Source: Artemia franciscana (lineage: Eukaryota > Arthropoda > Branchiopoda > Anostraca > Artemiidae). Taken from it: DNA of 64,000 bases. Below are positions 24,290 to 34,564 of the stretch, in pieces. Position numbers and translations under genes: made by a program. Below the pieces are notes generated by a model that was not told where the DNA came from, searched no databases, and was given only the letters and a program-made list of their open reading frames with translations. Position 1 is the first letter of the stretch, and every line of letters starts with the position of its first letter. The stretch lies in assembly GCF_032884065.1 (NCBI RefSeq), contig NC_088866.1, forward strand, positions 58,921,866-58,985,865, given 5' to 3'.

Positions 24290-25140
24290 TTTAATCTTGA
24301 GAAGGCGTGGGAGTTATCAAAGACATAATTTCCAGAGTTTTCAACAACACAGAACAAAATGGTTATCTCAAAATTTTGATTTTATGTGTTTTTGGAGTTA
24401 AATGGCATGCAGGGAAAGGAGACTTGTTATCCTCCAATCACTTTCGCCTAATAAATAGGGCAGTAGCCCTTTCCTTTTCCCATTGAATGAGTATTCTTGA
24501 AATTTTCTACAACAACATCTGGCCATCTCAAAATGCATTACGGGAAAATACAAAGTTCCAGGGGTGGGGATATCACCCTGGCTAATCATGATAAAAATAA
24601 AATTTTGAAGAAAGGATGAAACAAGGACAGAATAAACCCAGTGAAAAACATTTAAAAAAATAGCTGTTTATTGTCCTTGTTTATCCTTTCTTTGTGATTT
24701 TATGTTTTAATCTTAAAAATGGCAGTGCAACTTTTGATTACTAATCAACCCCCCCCCTTCCCTCTCCAAAGTTTATGCAATCAGCCTTTATGCCCCCAGA
24801 ACATAACTTACCTTGTCCTGGGGACTGTGGGGGGTCATCCTCAAAGACTTAAATTCCAGTCCTTTCAGTTGCATTCAACAAAATGACTATCTCAAAATTT
24901 GGATGTGTTTATAGAAATGGTGGACAAGAGAGGGTGGTTAATTTCCCTCCAATCACTTTTGAGTATTAAAAAGGGTACTAACCCTTTTGATTTCCAATCA
25001 AATGATTTGTTTTCAAAGTTTCTACAACAAATGGCCATCTCCAAATTTCTATCCAATGCATTGCAGGATAATATGAGGTTAAGATGGCACTACAACTTCC
25101 AACTAGGAATCCAATAAACCCCCTACAAAATTTGTACAAT
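24290..25140 (+). repeat. Diverged repeat related to the 59.4-60.8 kb array
   Basis: Shares the recurring words CCTCCAATCACTTT, GGCCATCTCAAAAT / GACTATCTCAAAAT, TATGCCCCCAGAACATAACT and TCTACAACAA with units of the array at 59430-60800. Units are imperfect. No coding content. Confidence 0.6.
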
Positions 25141-25199
25141 CAATTCTTTTATACAAAATACAAAGTTTATACAAAATACTTTTACTAAATAATGATTTT

Positions 25200-26590
25200 T
25201 GAAAAAGGGGAAGTACCTAGCAATTTTAAGAAATCCTAAATAAACTACTGCATAAGAAAAGTGATAAGAGTAAGTTTGGTAATTATCAAGACATTAGTCT
25301 GGTCTCTGTAGGTAACAAATACTTAGTAATATGATACTTTTTAGACTAAGATTTTTTATATACCAAGTGATAAGAGAAGAACAGTGCAGTTTTAGAAAAG
25401 GTAGAGGATGTACCAACCAAACTTCCAACCTTAGGTTAATAATTGAGGAGAGCCTGAGTTATCAAACACATTTGGTCCTCAGTTGTGGTCTTCGAAGTTA
25501 TCTTTTTTGGTCTTCAGTTTTATAGATTATGATCATGCGTTCAACTCTGTTGATGGAAGAGCTTTAGTGAAGGTATTATCTTTGTATAGTATACCAGACA
25601 AACATATTAAAGTGATTAGTGCTATGTACAAGAATAATACTTCTGTGGTTAAGGTAGGAAATGAGGTTAGCAGCTTGTTTAATATCAAATTGGGAGTTAA
25701 GCAAGGTTGTGTTTTATCCCCCTTAATATGGATCAATTTTATTGACTTTGCCTTAAGGAGCACAAGAAAGGCAATTTCAGAACATGGAATCAACTGGGAA
25801 GGAAAAACATCCGTCCTAAATGAATGTTTGAGCAAAATGAATGAGCTTTAATAGGTTTTGCAAGTTTGGTGTGCTAGAATAGGTTTAAAAATTAATGTTA
25901 ATAAGACAAGGTCACTAAGGCTAGAAATGTGACAAGATGAAAAGGTGAAAATGGGTAGTAAAAAGATTAATTAGGTGAACAGCTCCACTTCCCTTGCCAG
26001 TATTATTAGAAAAAACAGTGGGAGCCCTAACTACGTTAAAAGTAAACTACCCATGGCTCAGGGTGTTTTTTTTTAAGTTGAACAAAAGTTTGAAAAGTTA
26101 GGAAGATAAATTTGTTAACCAACATTAGAATTTTGGAAGCTAAAGAGATGACAGTAATCAAATATGGTTCTGAAGCACAAGCACTCCAAAAACTAGATGA
26201 AAATTTGCAATATGTTTTCCACAGATATTGCCAATGGATTGTTCTGGGTAGCCAGCTGACTAACCATGTTCAAACAATCAACATTAAAAAATACAGTTCA
26301 ATCCCACTTTCAAGAGCTGTAATGAGATAAAGGTTGACTTGTCCAGGACACATTCTGGTAATGAAAGATTGCCATAGATAGTTCTTGTTGGCCAACCATC
26401 CAGGGCTAAATGGAAACCAGGTTGTCTGTAGTTGGGATATGAGGATGTTATAAAGAAGATTTAAGGGAGATTGGAAGTTCAATGGAGGGTATAAAGAGGA
26501 AAAGAGGAAGGCTTTGAATAGATTGGGATTGAGGAGAGTGTGCAGCTGTGCTGGCCTCAGGTGCCTTGGTGTTGTGGTGAGTTGTTAGTA
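25200..26590 (+). pseudogene. Non-LTR reverse transcriptase fragment (broken)
   Basis: Pieces read in order as a LINE RT: KSKFGNYQDISLVSVGNKYL (near 25265), EEQCSFRKGRGCTNQTSNLR (near 25378), FIDYDHAFNSVDGRALVKVL (motif A region, near 25515), GVKQGCVLSPL (motif B region, near 25700), ARIGLKINVNKTRSLRL (near 25872), ILEAKEMTVIKYGSEAQAL (near 26125), SIPLSRAVMR (near 26300). The motif C YADD block is missing, deleted between SVLNECL and the flanking sequence near 25820. There are many stops and frameshifts. It is a different family from the LINE at 3990-7628. Minus-strand remnants of a similar RT occur at 52495-52630 and 54717-54866. Confidence 0.85.
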
Positions 26591-26717
26591 GCAGTAGCAG
26601 TAAAACCATTAATTTTGTTCAAGTTCTGTTGGTAACACTAGGGTATACTAGAAATACTTGATAGCATAAACTCAAATTATATTCTCTCATGAATCTTTCA
26701 AAAAAGAAGTACATGAC

Positions 26718-28090
26718 GACATTGCTAGCATAATGTCAACTGACAACAAGGGCCTCAAAGAGATTCACAAGGAACTTGCCACAAAATGCAATGTTAGCAA
26801 GGTAGAAGCAATTGTTGACTTGGCAATGACTGCACAAGTGACAGAGCTTGTACCAGATGGACTAGATGAACACCTACACCACACAGTCAGAAGCAAGCAA
26901 GACAGGCAGCAATAAAAACTCAACATCAGCAGATACAGGATTTCAATCCAAGCAAGTGACAAAGACTTCCTTACCAAATATTGACATACTGCTAGCATAA
27001 TGTCAACTGACAACAAGGGCCTCCAAGAGATTCACAAGGAACTTGCCACAAAATGCAATGTTAGCAAGGTAAAAGCGATTGTTGACTTGGCAATGACTTC
27101 ACAAGTGACAGAGCTTGTACCAGATGGACTAGATGAACACCTACACCACACAGTCAGAAGCAAGCAGGACAGGCAGCAATAAAAACTCAACATCAGCAGA
27201 TACAGAATTCCAATCCAAGCAAGTGACAAAGACTTCCTTGCCAAATATTTCCAGGATACCTACAAAATAGCAACCAAAATTTTCACTGTGAAGAGATTAC
27301 CAGCCTAAGCCCTCACGGCTGGGCAACCACTGCAACACCCACCAGTCTTATTCGTAGTAGCCGGCTCTACTGAAAAGCAGCTTATCCTGGATGCATCCTA
27401 CCAGCACAAATCGACTCTAGAGCAACAGTTTCAACGAAGGTTGCAACACCAGAAAAACCCTGCTGGAAAAGATGAAGAAGAGACTAGCATGCAGAGAAAA
27501 AGACCTAGTGATTAAAAAAGAAAAATCAAAAAAATGGGCAAACACAAGCAATTATGATAGCAAGCTGCTTGAGCATGGAAAAATAGTCACTACCTCCTAC
27601 CATTTCAGCCCCCCCTGTAAATAGTTTATAAGTGAGTAATAATAACAATGTAACAGCAAACTTCTGTGAAAGTAAAAAATAGTGAATTAACAGTTATGTC
27701 CCCATGCCCCTCTACATTGTCCCTCAATAGCTGCTCTGCGTACCTCAGCTGTAATCCAGCCACTTCAACTGTAAGTGAGAATAATAGTGTTTATAACCAA
27801 AAGTTGCCCAGACACACCCAAAAACTTGTAAACATTGTGACAGCAAACATTGATGTTCTCACCAACAAGATGCCAGAACTGGTAACACGGCTCTAACTAA
27901 GTCAGATAGATATTGAAGCTCTGTCAGAAATTTGCCCCAGGAATTCCAGATTTCAACTGACAGAAGACTCAATTTGCCCCACTGGATACAACATCTTGCC
28001 ATGGGTTAAAATGCTGAAAACTGATCTTGAACTCAACAAATATCATTTTAAAAGAAAGGCAAGACAAGAGCCAGTTCTATAATCTGTGAA
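26718..28090 (+). pseudogene. 5' fragment of another LINE (ORF1-like part and APE start)
   Basis: Starts with a duplicated 60-codon frame (KGLKEIHKELATKCNVSKVE ...). It continues through VLFVVAGSTEKQLILDASYQ to a Ser/Thr-rich stretch at 27666-27780, then KLVNIVTANIDVLTNKMPEL (near 27820) and IDIEALSEICPRNSRFQLTE (near 27911). The last block resembles the start of APE endonucleases (family style: NADSL..K..EL...DII.ITE). The element is cut off near 28090. Stops and frameshifts are present. Assignment to a CR1/L2-like LINE is from motif style. Confidence 0.6.
26724..27250 (+). repeat. Tandem duplication, period 267 bp
   Basis: 26724-26990 is repeated at 26991-27250 with a handful of substitutions. 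Each unit contains the 60-codon frame beginning at ATGTCAACTGACAACAAGGG (26733 and 27000). The second unit continues into the rest of the LINE fragment, so the first is the extra copy. Confidence 0.95.
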
Positions 28091-28300
28091 GTGAAGCCTT
28101 CACTTCACTGAAGGAAAATCAGTTCAAGAAGAGTGGCTTTTAGTTTTGAAAGGAGAAAGTCTGTAAACTAATCCACCTGTGAATTAGTGCCATCCAGTAG
28201 GGAGAGTAGACTCACCCAATGGGGCTAGTTCCAAATTATTTTTTAATGAACCCAAGGGGTTAGTCCTAACCAAAAAAATAGTTAATATACATGACTAGTC

Positions 28301-28585
28301 CGGCAATTCTAGTTTTCTTGTTTAAGTAGCAATGAATTTTGTTTTATTATGAATACTTGTTGTCCCCTGATGGGGGACTCTTAGTTCATATGTACATTCT
28401 GATGACAAATAACTAGTCCAAATAACTAGTCCGTTCTGGTGACAAATAACTAGTCCGACTAGTCCGGCAGTTCTACTTTTATTGTTAAAGTAGCAATGAA
28501 TTTTATTTTATTATGAATACTTGTTGTCCCCTGATGGGGGACTCTTAGTTCATATGTACATTCTGGTTCATTAGTTCATATGTAC
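28301..28585 (+). repeat. Direct repeats with ACTAGTCC and TTCATATGTACATTCT words
   Basis: A block of about 110 bp (AGTAGCAATGAATTTT...GTTGTCCCCTGATGGGGGAC...TTCATATGTACATTCTG) occurs at 28326-28403 and 28486-28565. It is linked by several ACTAGTCC units (28292-28460). CCCCTGATGGGG is a local palindrome. Probably part of a noncoding element inside the hAT. Confidence 0.85.
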
Positions 28586-29137
28586 ATTCTCATTTGTGCA
28601 GATTCAGGAGCGATAAAATCTTACATCCTGTTATATTTGGCAGTTATTGTGCACTGGAACCTATTATCGCCCACCAGTGTTTACAAGTATTACAACAAAC
28701 TAGCTGAAATCTGGGTAATTATATAGTCCCCAGGTATACCTTGGTTGTTTCTTATGTGTTACATTTCATTTTGTGGCTTACATAACTAAAAGAGTACAAG
28801 AGAAGCAAAGTAAGCCAACTGTGTGTCAAAAGGAAAATAAGTGTGTTTCAGCATGTCATAATACCACCACTTGATTATACTGCTCAACAAGTTTGCAATT
28901 TTAAGGGAATGCACAAAGAAGCAAAAACATTCTTAATTTAGGATTATTTAGGATTCATAAGTTATAGTTAAGAATAATACAAGTGAAGACAGTTATTGAC
29001 GTTAGACCTAAATGGGTCCAGGTTGTCTAGCAAAGCCGTAGCCTATTGCTGTCTGTGATTTTGCTTAATACTATGTACTTTACAAAAGAAATTCACTTTT
29101 CCCAGTGTGTTTATTGAAATTTATACATTACAGAACA

Positions 29138-31407
29138 ATGGACATTAGAAAGTATATGAAGGTTGTGCCAGGAAATTCTAGTCAGAAAACAGACCAGTCA
29201 CAAGAAAATGACAGTACAATACAAGGAAATGAAGGTGAACCAGTTAGAGAGGTTAACAGCTCTCAGAATAGAACCAGTGAATCAGTTAGTGAAGATTGTG
29301 ACTCTGCTGAATCAGATACTGAAAGTAATGACACTGGGGATGAAGCCAGTGATCATGAAGAAATGACAGACGAAAGTGAAGATGATAATTGTGAACTGGT
29401 AACCATAACCAAACGGAGAATCTCTACAAAGAAACCATCTAAGTCTGGGAAAATACAGAAATTCAGTGCAAAATGAATGGAAGAAAAAGACCTGCAGGGC
29501 TGGCTCCAAAGGTATGCAAGAGACAAAACAAAACCTTGGTGCAGGTTCTGTGAAAGGACAATTACTGGGGGGCTATCTCATTTACGTAGACATGCAGTGA
29601 CTGCAAGTCACATGTCTAAAGTTGATTCGATGAAGAATCAAGTGATTATCGTTGACGGACAAGGCAAAGACCTTGTTTTGTCCGGAGCAGCGAAAGAAAG
29701 AGAGATAATAAGCCGACAGGTGACAGCTTTAGAGTTGGCTATGTCAGCCTGGGTAGCCTCGAACTCGAAAGAGATGAGCATGATGGATAGCTTACCAGCA
29801 CTACTGCAGAAGTTCATACCTGATTCGTCAGTAGTGAAACGTCTTGCATGCGGAAGGACAAAAACAATGGGGCTAATTAAAAACGTGATTGCCCCGTATG
29901 CTATCAGCCAGCTTAGCTCAAGATTGCAAGAGTCAGTATATTCCCTAATGGCTGACGAAAGTACTGACAGGAGTGGTACCAAGTACCTTGTAATAATTGT
30001 ACGATATTACAATGGCACAACTTGCGAAGTCAAGGAAGATTTCCTGGCTATCCCAGAAGTCGAGGATACAACAGCACTAGGCCTGAAAAACCTGATCTAC
30101 AAGACTAAGCGAAAAGAAAATATCACTTGAAAAGTGTATTGGTTTTGCATCTGATAATGCAAGTGTGATGCTTGGGAGGAACAACGGTCTTGCAGCCCTC
30201 ATAAAGAGAGATATTCCATGGCTTGCTGTTTTTGGGTGTATCTGTCACAGCTTTGCTCTGTGCTCTGCTTCCGCTTGTGAGTTTGCCTACAGAGATCGTC
30301 AGATTCAGCAATGACATATACACCTACGTTTCGAATAGCGCGAAACGTCTACGCGAGTTCAAAGAATTTCAAAAGTTTTGTGAAATAGCCGAGCATGCAC
30401 TGCTATACCCGTCCGCTACTCGCTGGCTTGCATTCGAGGCCGTCTCACAGAGACTGGTGGAACAGTGGACTGCCCTGACACTATTTTTCACTGAACCTGC
30501 GATTGCAGGTCGTGATCAAACGGCTGTGAAACTTTATGCAGCTCTGACTGATCCTGAAGTCAAACTCTACTACCTGTTTCTCAACTATGTTCTGCCTATT
30601 GTGAACCGGTTGAATGTCGAATTCCAGAGCACAGAAGTGAAAGTTTACAAGCTTTTAAGAAGTGTGGGGGACACTCTTACCGAACTGGCAAGGAATTATA
30701 TCAAAGATGAGCTTTTGGCCATTCGTTCTGTCTTTGAAATAGATTTCTCAGACCCCAGAAACTTCAGAACTATGGAGACAGAAATGCATTTTGGAGCTGA
30801 GTTCGAGCTCTTCGCAATTGATCAGATAGACAGTCGTAAACTTCAAGAGAGGCAGCTAGCTACGGCAAAGAAGCATTGCCTTGCATTTTACATCAAGTTG
30901 TGTTCTGAAATAAAGCGACGAGTGAACAGTGAAGACCCCTTGCTTCAAATGCTTGACTGGCTGTCGCCGGAAACTGCGTTGTCTGGTTCGGTTCCTTCTA
31001 TAATCCCTCTTTACCGCATGTTCAGGGACTGTTTCAGTGGTTTGGTGAATGTTGAAGTCCTAAACAGACAGTGGAGGAGGCTACCACTACTGAAGAAAGA
31101 CTTGAAAGAAGGGAAAATGCCAGTTCTGCAGTTCTGGAACTTGGTATCCACCCTCAAGGATGGAGTTAGAGATCCCGCTTTTACCGATCTACCCATATTC
31201 ATGAAGGGTATTATGTATCTGCCTCACAGCAGCGCTTCGGCCGAACGTCAGTTTTCGGCATTAAAGCTGATTCGGACACCACTCCGAAATAGATTACTGC
31301 CAGAAACGATTTCTGATATGATGCACGTGAAACGAGAAGTTCCGAATCCAGAAACATGGGATGTTCCTGCAGAACTGATCAGGAGCGCAAAGAAATGGAA
31401 GCCCTGA
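29138..31407 (+). pseudogene. hAT transposase with BED zinc finger (broken)
   Basis: Start at the ATG at 29138, just after a possible acceptor (TTACAG). An acidic Ser/Glu/Asp-rich N-terminus (about 100 residues) precedes a BED-type finger (CRFC at 29540, then histidines in HLRRHAVTASH). The catalytic region has MADESTDRSGTKYLVII (first acidic residues, near 29950) and GFASDNASVMLG (near 30145). The C-terminal dimerisation block LPHSSASAERQFSALKLIRT lies at 31221-31280. Three defects: TGA at 29474-29476 in the place of a Trp expected in KFSAKW, a frameshift near 30112-30125, and another near 30275-30290. Most of the protein is otherwise readable, so inactivation is fairly recent. An intact hAT transposase cuts and rejoins the element in the nucleus. 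Confidence 0.9.
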
Positions 31408-31439
31408 TCAGCCAAGTAGGACGTCTTGTTTCGTGGCAC

Positions 31440-32225
31440 CTTAATTTGTCTGTGATTGTAGAGAGATTGTAGAATACCTGAAGAAAACGAAAAAGGCAGA
31501 AATGAAGTAATTTAATATTGTTGTGTATAGGACTTCCGAATTTGTGACTGATTTATCCGTGTTTGATAACCATTCTGAGCCTGTAAGTGATTGGAAACAG
31601 TTTGCTTGCTCTTTTTTAATTGTAGAATTACAGCTTCGTAGAAAAGTTTCATCAGAAAGGGGAGCTTGAAGCCTTCAAACTTTCCGTACATTTTGTGCTT
31701 CCTTATGGTAGGTTTTCAAACAACGGTTCTCTGACCAATAGGACACGAAACTCCGTCTTCGCTTAACAACTTTGAAGCCTTCAAACTCTCATTATAAAGA
31801 AAAATCTATTGCAAAAGTTTTGTTATACCAACAAAAAGAAGCCAGATTAACGCTCCAGCAATTCACTGGCTCAAAATGGTTAACAAAGGCCGATAATTTT
31901 AGTCTCGAAGTCGAAAGTCCTATACCTCCTAATGTTAAATATTTATGTTATGCTCCTGTGATGATGGTGTAGCGATGATGCAATCTCTATACTAGTTACT
32001 TAAATAACTGAAAGATCTGTATTTTGTTAATTTCATACCTGAAATAAAAATGTTGCAATCTAAATTCTAGGGCACTATCAGCTACACAATTGTCCTAGCC
32101 CTCTGAACAAGAAACGAACCTTTCTGCAACTGGCACTATCAGCAAGTGCCACTGTTTGGCACTGTTCTGAAGAATTCGATATATGTAAATCTGATAGTGC
32201 CCAAAACGTGTGTATCCTTATCTAT
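31440..32225. other. hAT 3' noncoding region
   Basis: No gene seen. It contains an inverted pair GGCACTATCAG (32071) and CTGATAGTGCC (32190), about 120 bp apart, with a further GGCACTATCAGC at 32131, which may be a small hairpin-forming insertion. Confidence 0.5.
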
Positions 32226-32706
32226 AGGAGGGTTTTCGCGAGATCTCGGAATCACTTTCCGGCGAGCGAAGTGCATCGCGAAAACTGTGGGAAAGCGATT
32301 CCTGGAATCACTTTCCACTTTCCCGCTGGACTGATCGCGAAAACACATGGAAAGCTGATATCCCCGAGAAAATATTGAATTACAAACTATTTCGAATAAA
32401 TATGGTTTACTTAACGGTTCTTTGATTCTCATACATTCCACCGAAGTCACCCCAATACCGCTTGCCATTTTTCTTTATTTATTAGTGATACTTGCACTGT
32501 TTTCTTTCAACAAATTTGAAATTCCCGCCGAAAATTCAACTTTCCGCGGAGCTTTCCACTAACCTCGTGGAATCACTTTCCCGGAAAGCTGCTTCGGTTT
32601 CCAACGCGCGAAAACCGATGTGGAAAGCTCGGCAACTTTTCGAAGCAGCGCGAAAACCACTGGAAAGTGATTCCGACTTTGCTTTCCAACTCGCGAAAAC
32701 CCTCCT
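32226..32706. mobile_element. MITE, 481 bp, with TAT target duplication
   Basis: Ends AGGAGGGTTTTCGCGAG and its complement CTCGCGAAAACCCTCCT form 17-bp inverted repeats, flanked by TAT on both sides (32223-32225 and 32707-32709). A 3-bp T-rich duplication with a G-rich end is Harbinger/PIF-like. Inside, GGAATCACTTTCC and its complement GGAAAGTGATTCC recur at least four times, together with TTTTCGCG and CGCGAAAA words, so both halves can fold. No coding sequence, hence non-autonomous. It lies in the 3' part of the hAT element. Confidence 0.88.
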
Positions 32707-32748
32707 TATGTTAGGCTCGCCTTATTCAAGTATGCGACTGGCGCAATT

Positions 32749-32773
32749 TTTTTTTTTTTTTTTTTTTTTTTTT
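32749..32773. repeat. Poly-T tract
   Basis: About 25 consecutive T residues, 40 bp after the MITE end. Such tracts also occur at 38884-38910, 43183-43203 and 49111-49141. They may be antisense poly(A) tails of retroposed sequence. Confidence 0.95.
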
Positions 32774-33573
32774 GTGCATTTTCGTGTGATGCATTTATTT
32801 TTATTTTTTGTTGCCATGGCCCTCGGGCTGCTTAGCAATTAATAAATCTTAATCTTATTAGCTGAATAGCTTATCATTTCCAAGCAAATACTTTCCAAGA
32901 CTGTTTGTAGGTGGACAAGATAAACCGGTCTCGAACACAGACACACAAAAAATCATCTTGCTATGAGGTAAACCAAAGAGATAAATATCGGGTCGAATTT
33001 GCGCGCAACACGCGCAAAATTTTTTGGAAAGTAGTACTTTTTTCTAAAGTAGTACTTTTTGGTGGTTCTGATTAGTACCATTCATTTTGTTGGATGACCC
33101 TGCTGTCACCCTTGTGTGAGGTAATGAAGTTTGAACCTGTGCCCTCTAGCCTTGCTTGTTTTTCCTGAAAGGTGAGAATACTTTTTTGTGAATAACTTTA
33201 TTGTTTATTGTGCTAGAGTTTTCATTTCAAAAGTTTTAGAAAGAGGACGTTTTGTTTGTTCAGATGAGCTATCATACACTCCTATAGCTGGAAAACCAGA
33301 GGATAGAAACGACCCCCAACGTCGTGGTTCCTCTGGGGACCATCCGGCGGTAGCGAGACCAGATGAGACGGTAAGCCGTATAGTGTGAGATGCCTAGATA
33401 TCATGAAAACAGTTGCTTTACACCATTGGAATCAAATTTTGAGTGCTCGACCATGTCTCAGCCATGTTCTGTGGCTTCAAGGAACCATCCGGCATGCATA
33501 GCTCCGAATTTTATCGCTCGGAAGAGCCATCTAGACAAGAACTGGTGGAGTTGTCGTCGTCAATAACAATGTA

Positions 33574-34525
33574 GGGGAGACCGGGGTTGACCCGGACGCG
33601 ATTTTTTTAAACGGCATATCTTCTAAGCCATTGACTTTTCTCCAGTTCTGACTTCACCATAAAATGCGTATCCGTTAGGACTACCTTCGAGATTTTTTTA
33701 AGATTTTTCTACAAAAAGGAAAAAAAGATTTTAATTTTTTTTCATTTTTTTGAAATGTCCGAAACAACCCCTACCCACAGGGTTGGATCGGACGGCCCCA
33801 GTATATGTTCGGACACCATGCTAAACCATTAGATTTCGACTTCTTTTTTTTCAAATATGCATAAAAGTATAAAAAGTAAAAAACAGTACTTCAGCTATAT
33901 AAAATGACAAAAAAGCTTTAAAATGACACACCATTCACCGGAGTTGGTACGAGCTGAGATTTTACTCAAAGATCGCTTAGTATACCACTAAAATATATTC
34001 CTAATGCGAACTGCTGTACTTGCTTAGTAGAAATACTTATTTTCAAGCATTCATCCGTGTATTTTCTACCCTAAATACCAACCTTTTAGAGACGGGGTTG
34101 GTTCGGACAGATAAAAAAATGTCCGAACCAACCCCCAATCGCCGTGTCCGGCCCAACCCCATGTGTCCTCGTGCGACGTCAAAGTGATTTGAAAAAAAAA
34201 TCAAATAGATGGCGCTCAATAAACTGCTCTAGAATCTTTCTTTATGAGCTACTTTTCTCCTGAAAAAATGTCATTGCAAATCCAGCAGCCTGGTCCACTC
34301 TATTAAACTCCAAACAGAGACCCTTGAAAAAAATTCTTACCTTAAAAAACACTTTTTGCAAAATACAAACAAATGGCTGCGTGTATCTAGATCCAAAATG
34401 GCTTGATAATAGGGCAGTAGATGGTGCACCTTTTGTGATTTTTTTGAGAATTTTTACTAAACCGCTAGGTGTCCATACTTGACTGTCCAGATCAACCCCG
34501 TGTCCGGGTCAACCCCGGTCTTCCC
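33574..34525. mobile_element. MITE-like element, 952 bp, with TA target duplication
   Basis: Starts GGGGAGACCGGGGTTGACCC and ends with the complement of GGGAAGACCGGGGTTGACCC, giving imperfect inverted repeats of about 24 bp. TA flanks both sides (33572-33573 and 34526-34527). The interior repeats the theme GGTTGGNTCGGAC and its complement (33780, 34095, 34125, 34145), separated by AT-rich stretches. No transposase frame. It sits in the piggyBac 5' region, 40 bp before the transposase ATG. A TA duplication fits Tc1/mariner-type mobilisation, but the G-rich ends are not typical of that group, so the superfamily is open. Confidence 0.88.
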
Positions 34526-34564
34526 TACTAGACTGTTACCAAATATATTTTTTACAGTGCAGAA

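Larger units (their letters stand above)
23721..33102 (+). mobile_element. hAT transposon, 9,382 bp, nested in piggyBac
   Basis: Begins CAGGGTTGCCACGGG and ends TTGGATGACCCTG, with the 8-bp direct repeat CTGTCACC on both sides (23713-23720 and 33103-33110). CAGGG...CCCTG ends with 8-bp duplications are diagnostic of hAT elements. Both subterminal regions carry the palindrome AAAGTAGTACTTTTT in multiple copies (three within 23770-23850, two within 33028-33060), probable transposase-binding sites. The hAT transposase lies inside at 29138-31407. Other passengers are a satellite-like block, an RT fragment, a LINE 5' fragment and a MITE, so the element has itself collected insertions. Confidence 0.92.

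Noticed and set aside
26765-27244. Cys/Leu-rich minus-strand frames
   Set aside because: They are shadows of the duplicated plus-strand LINE frame.
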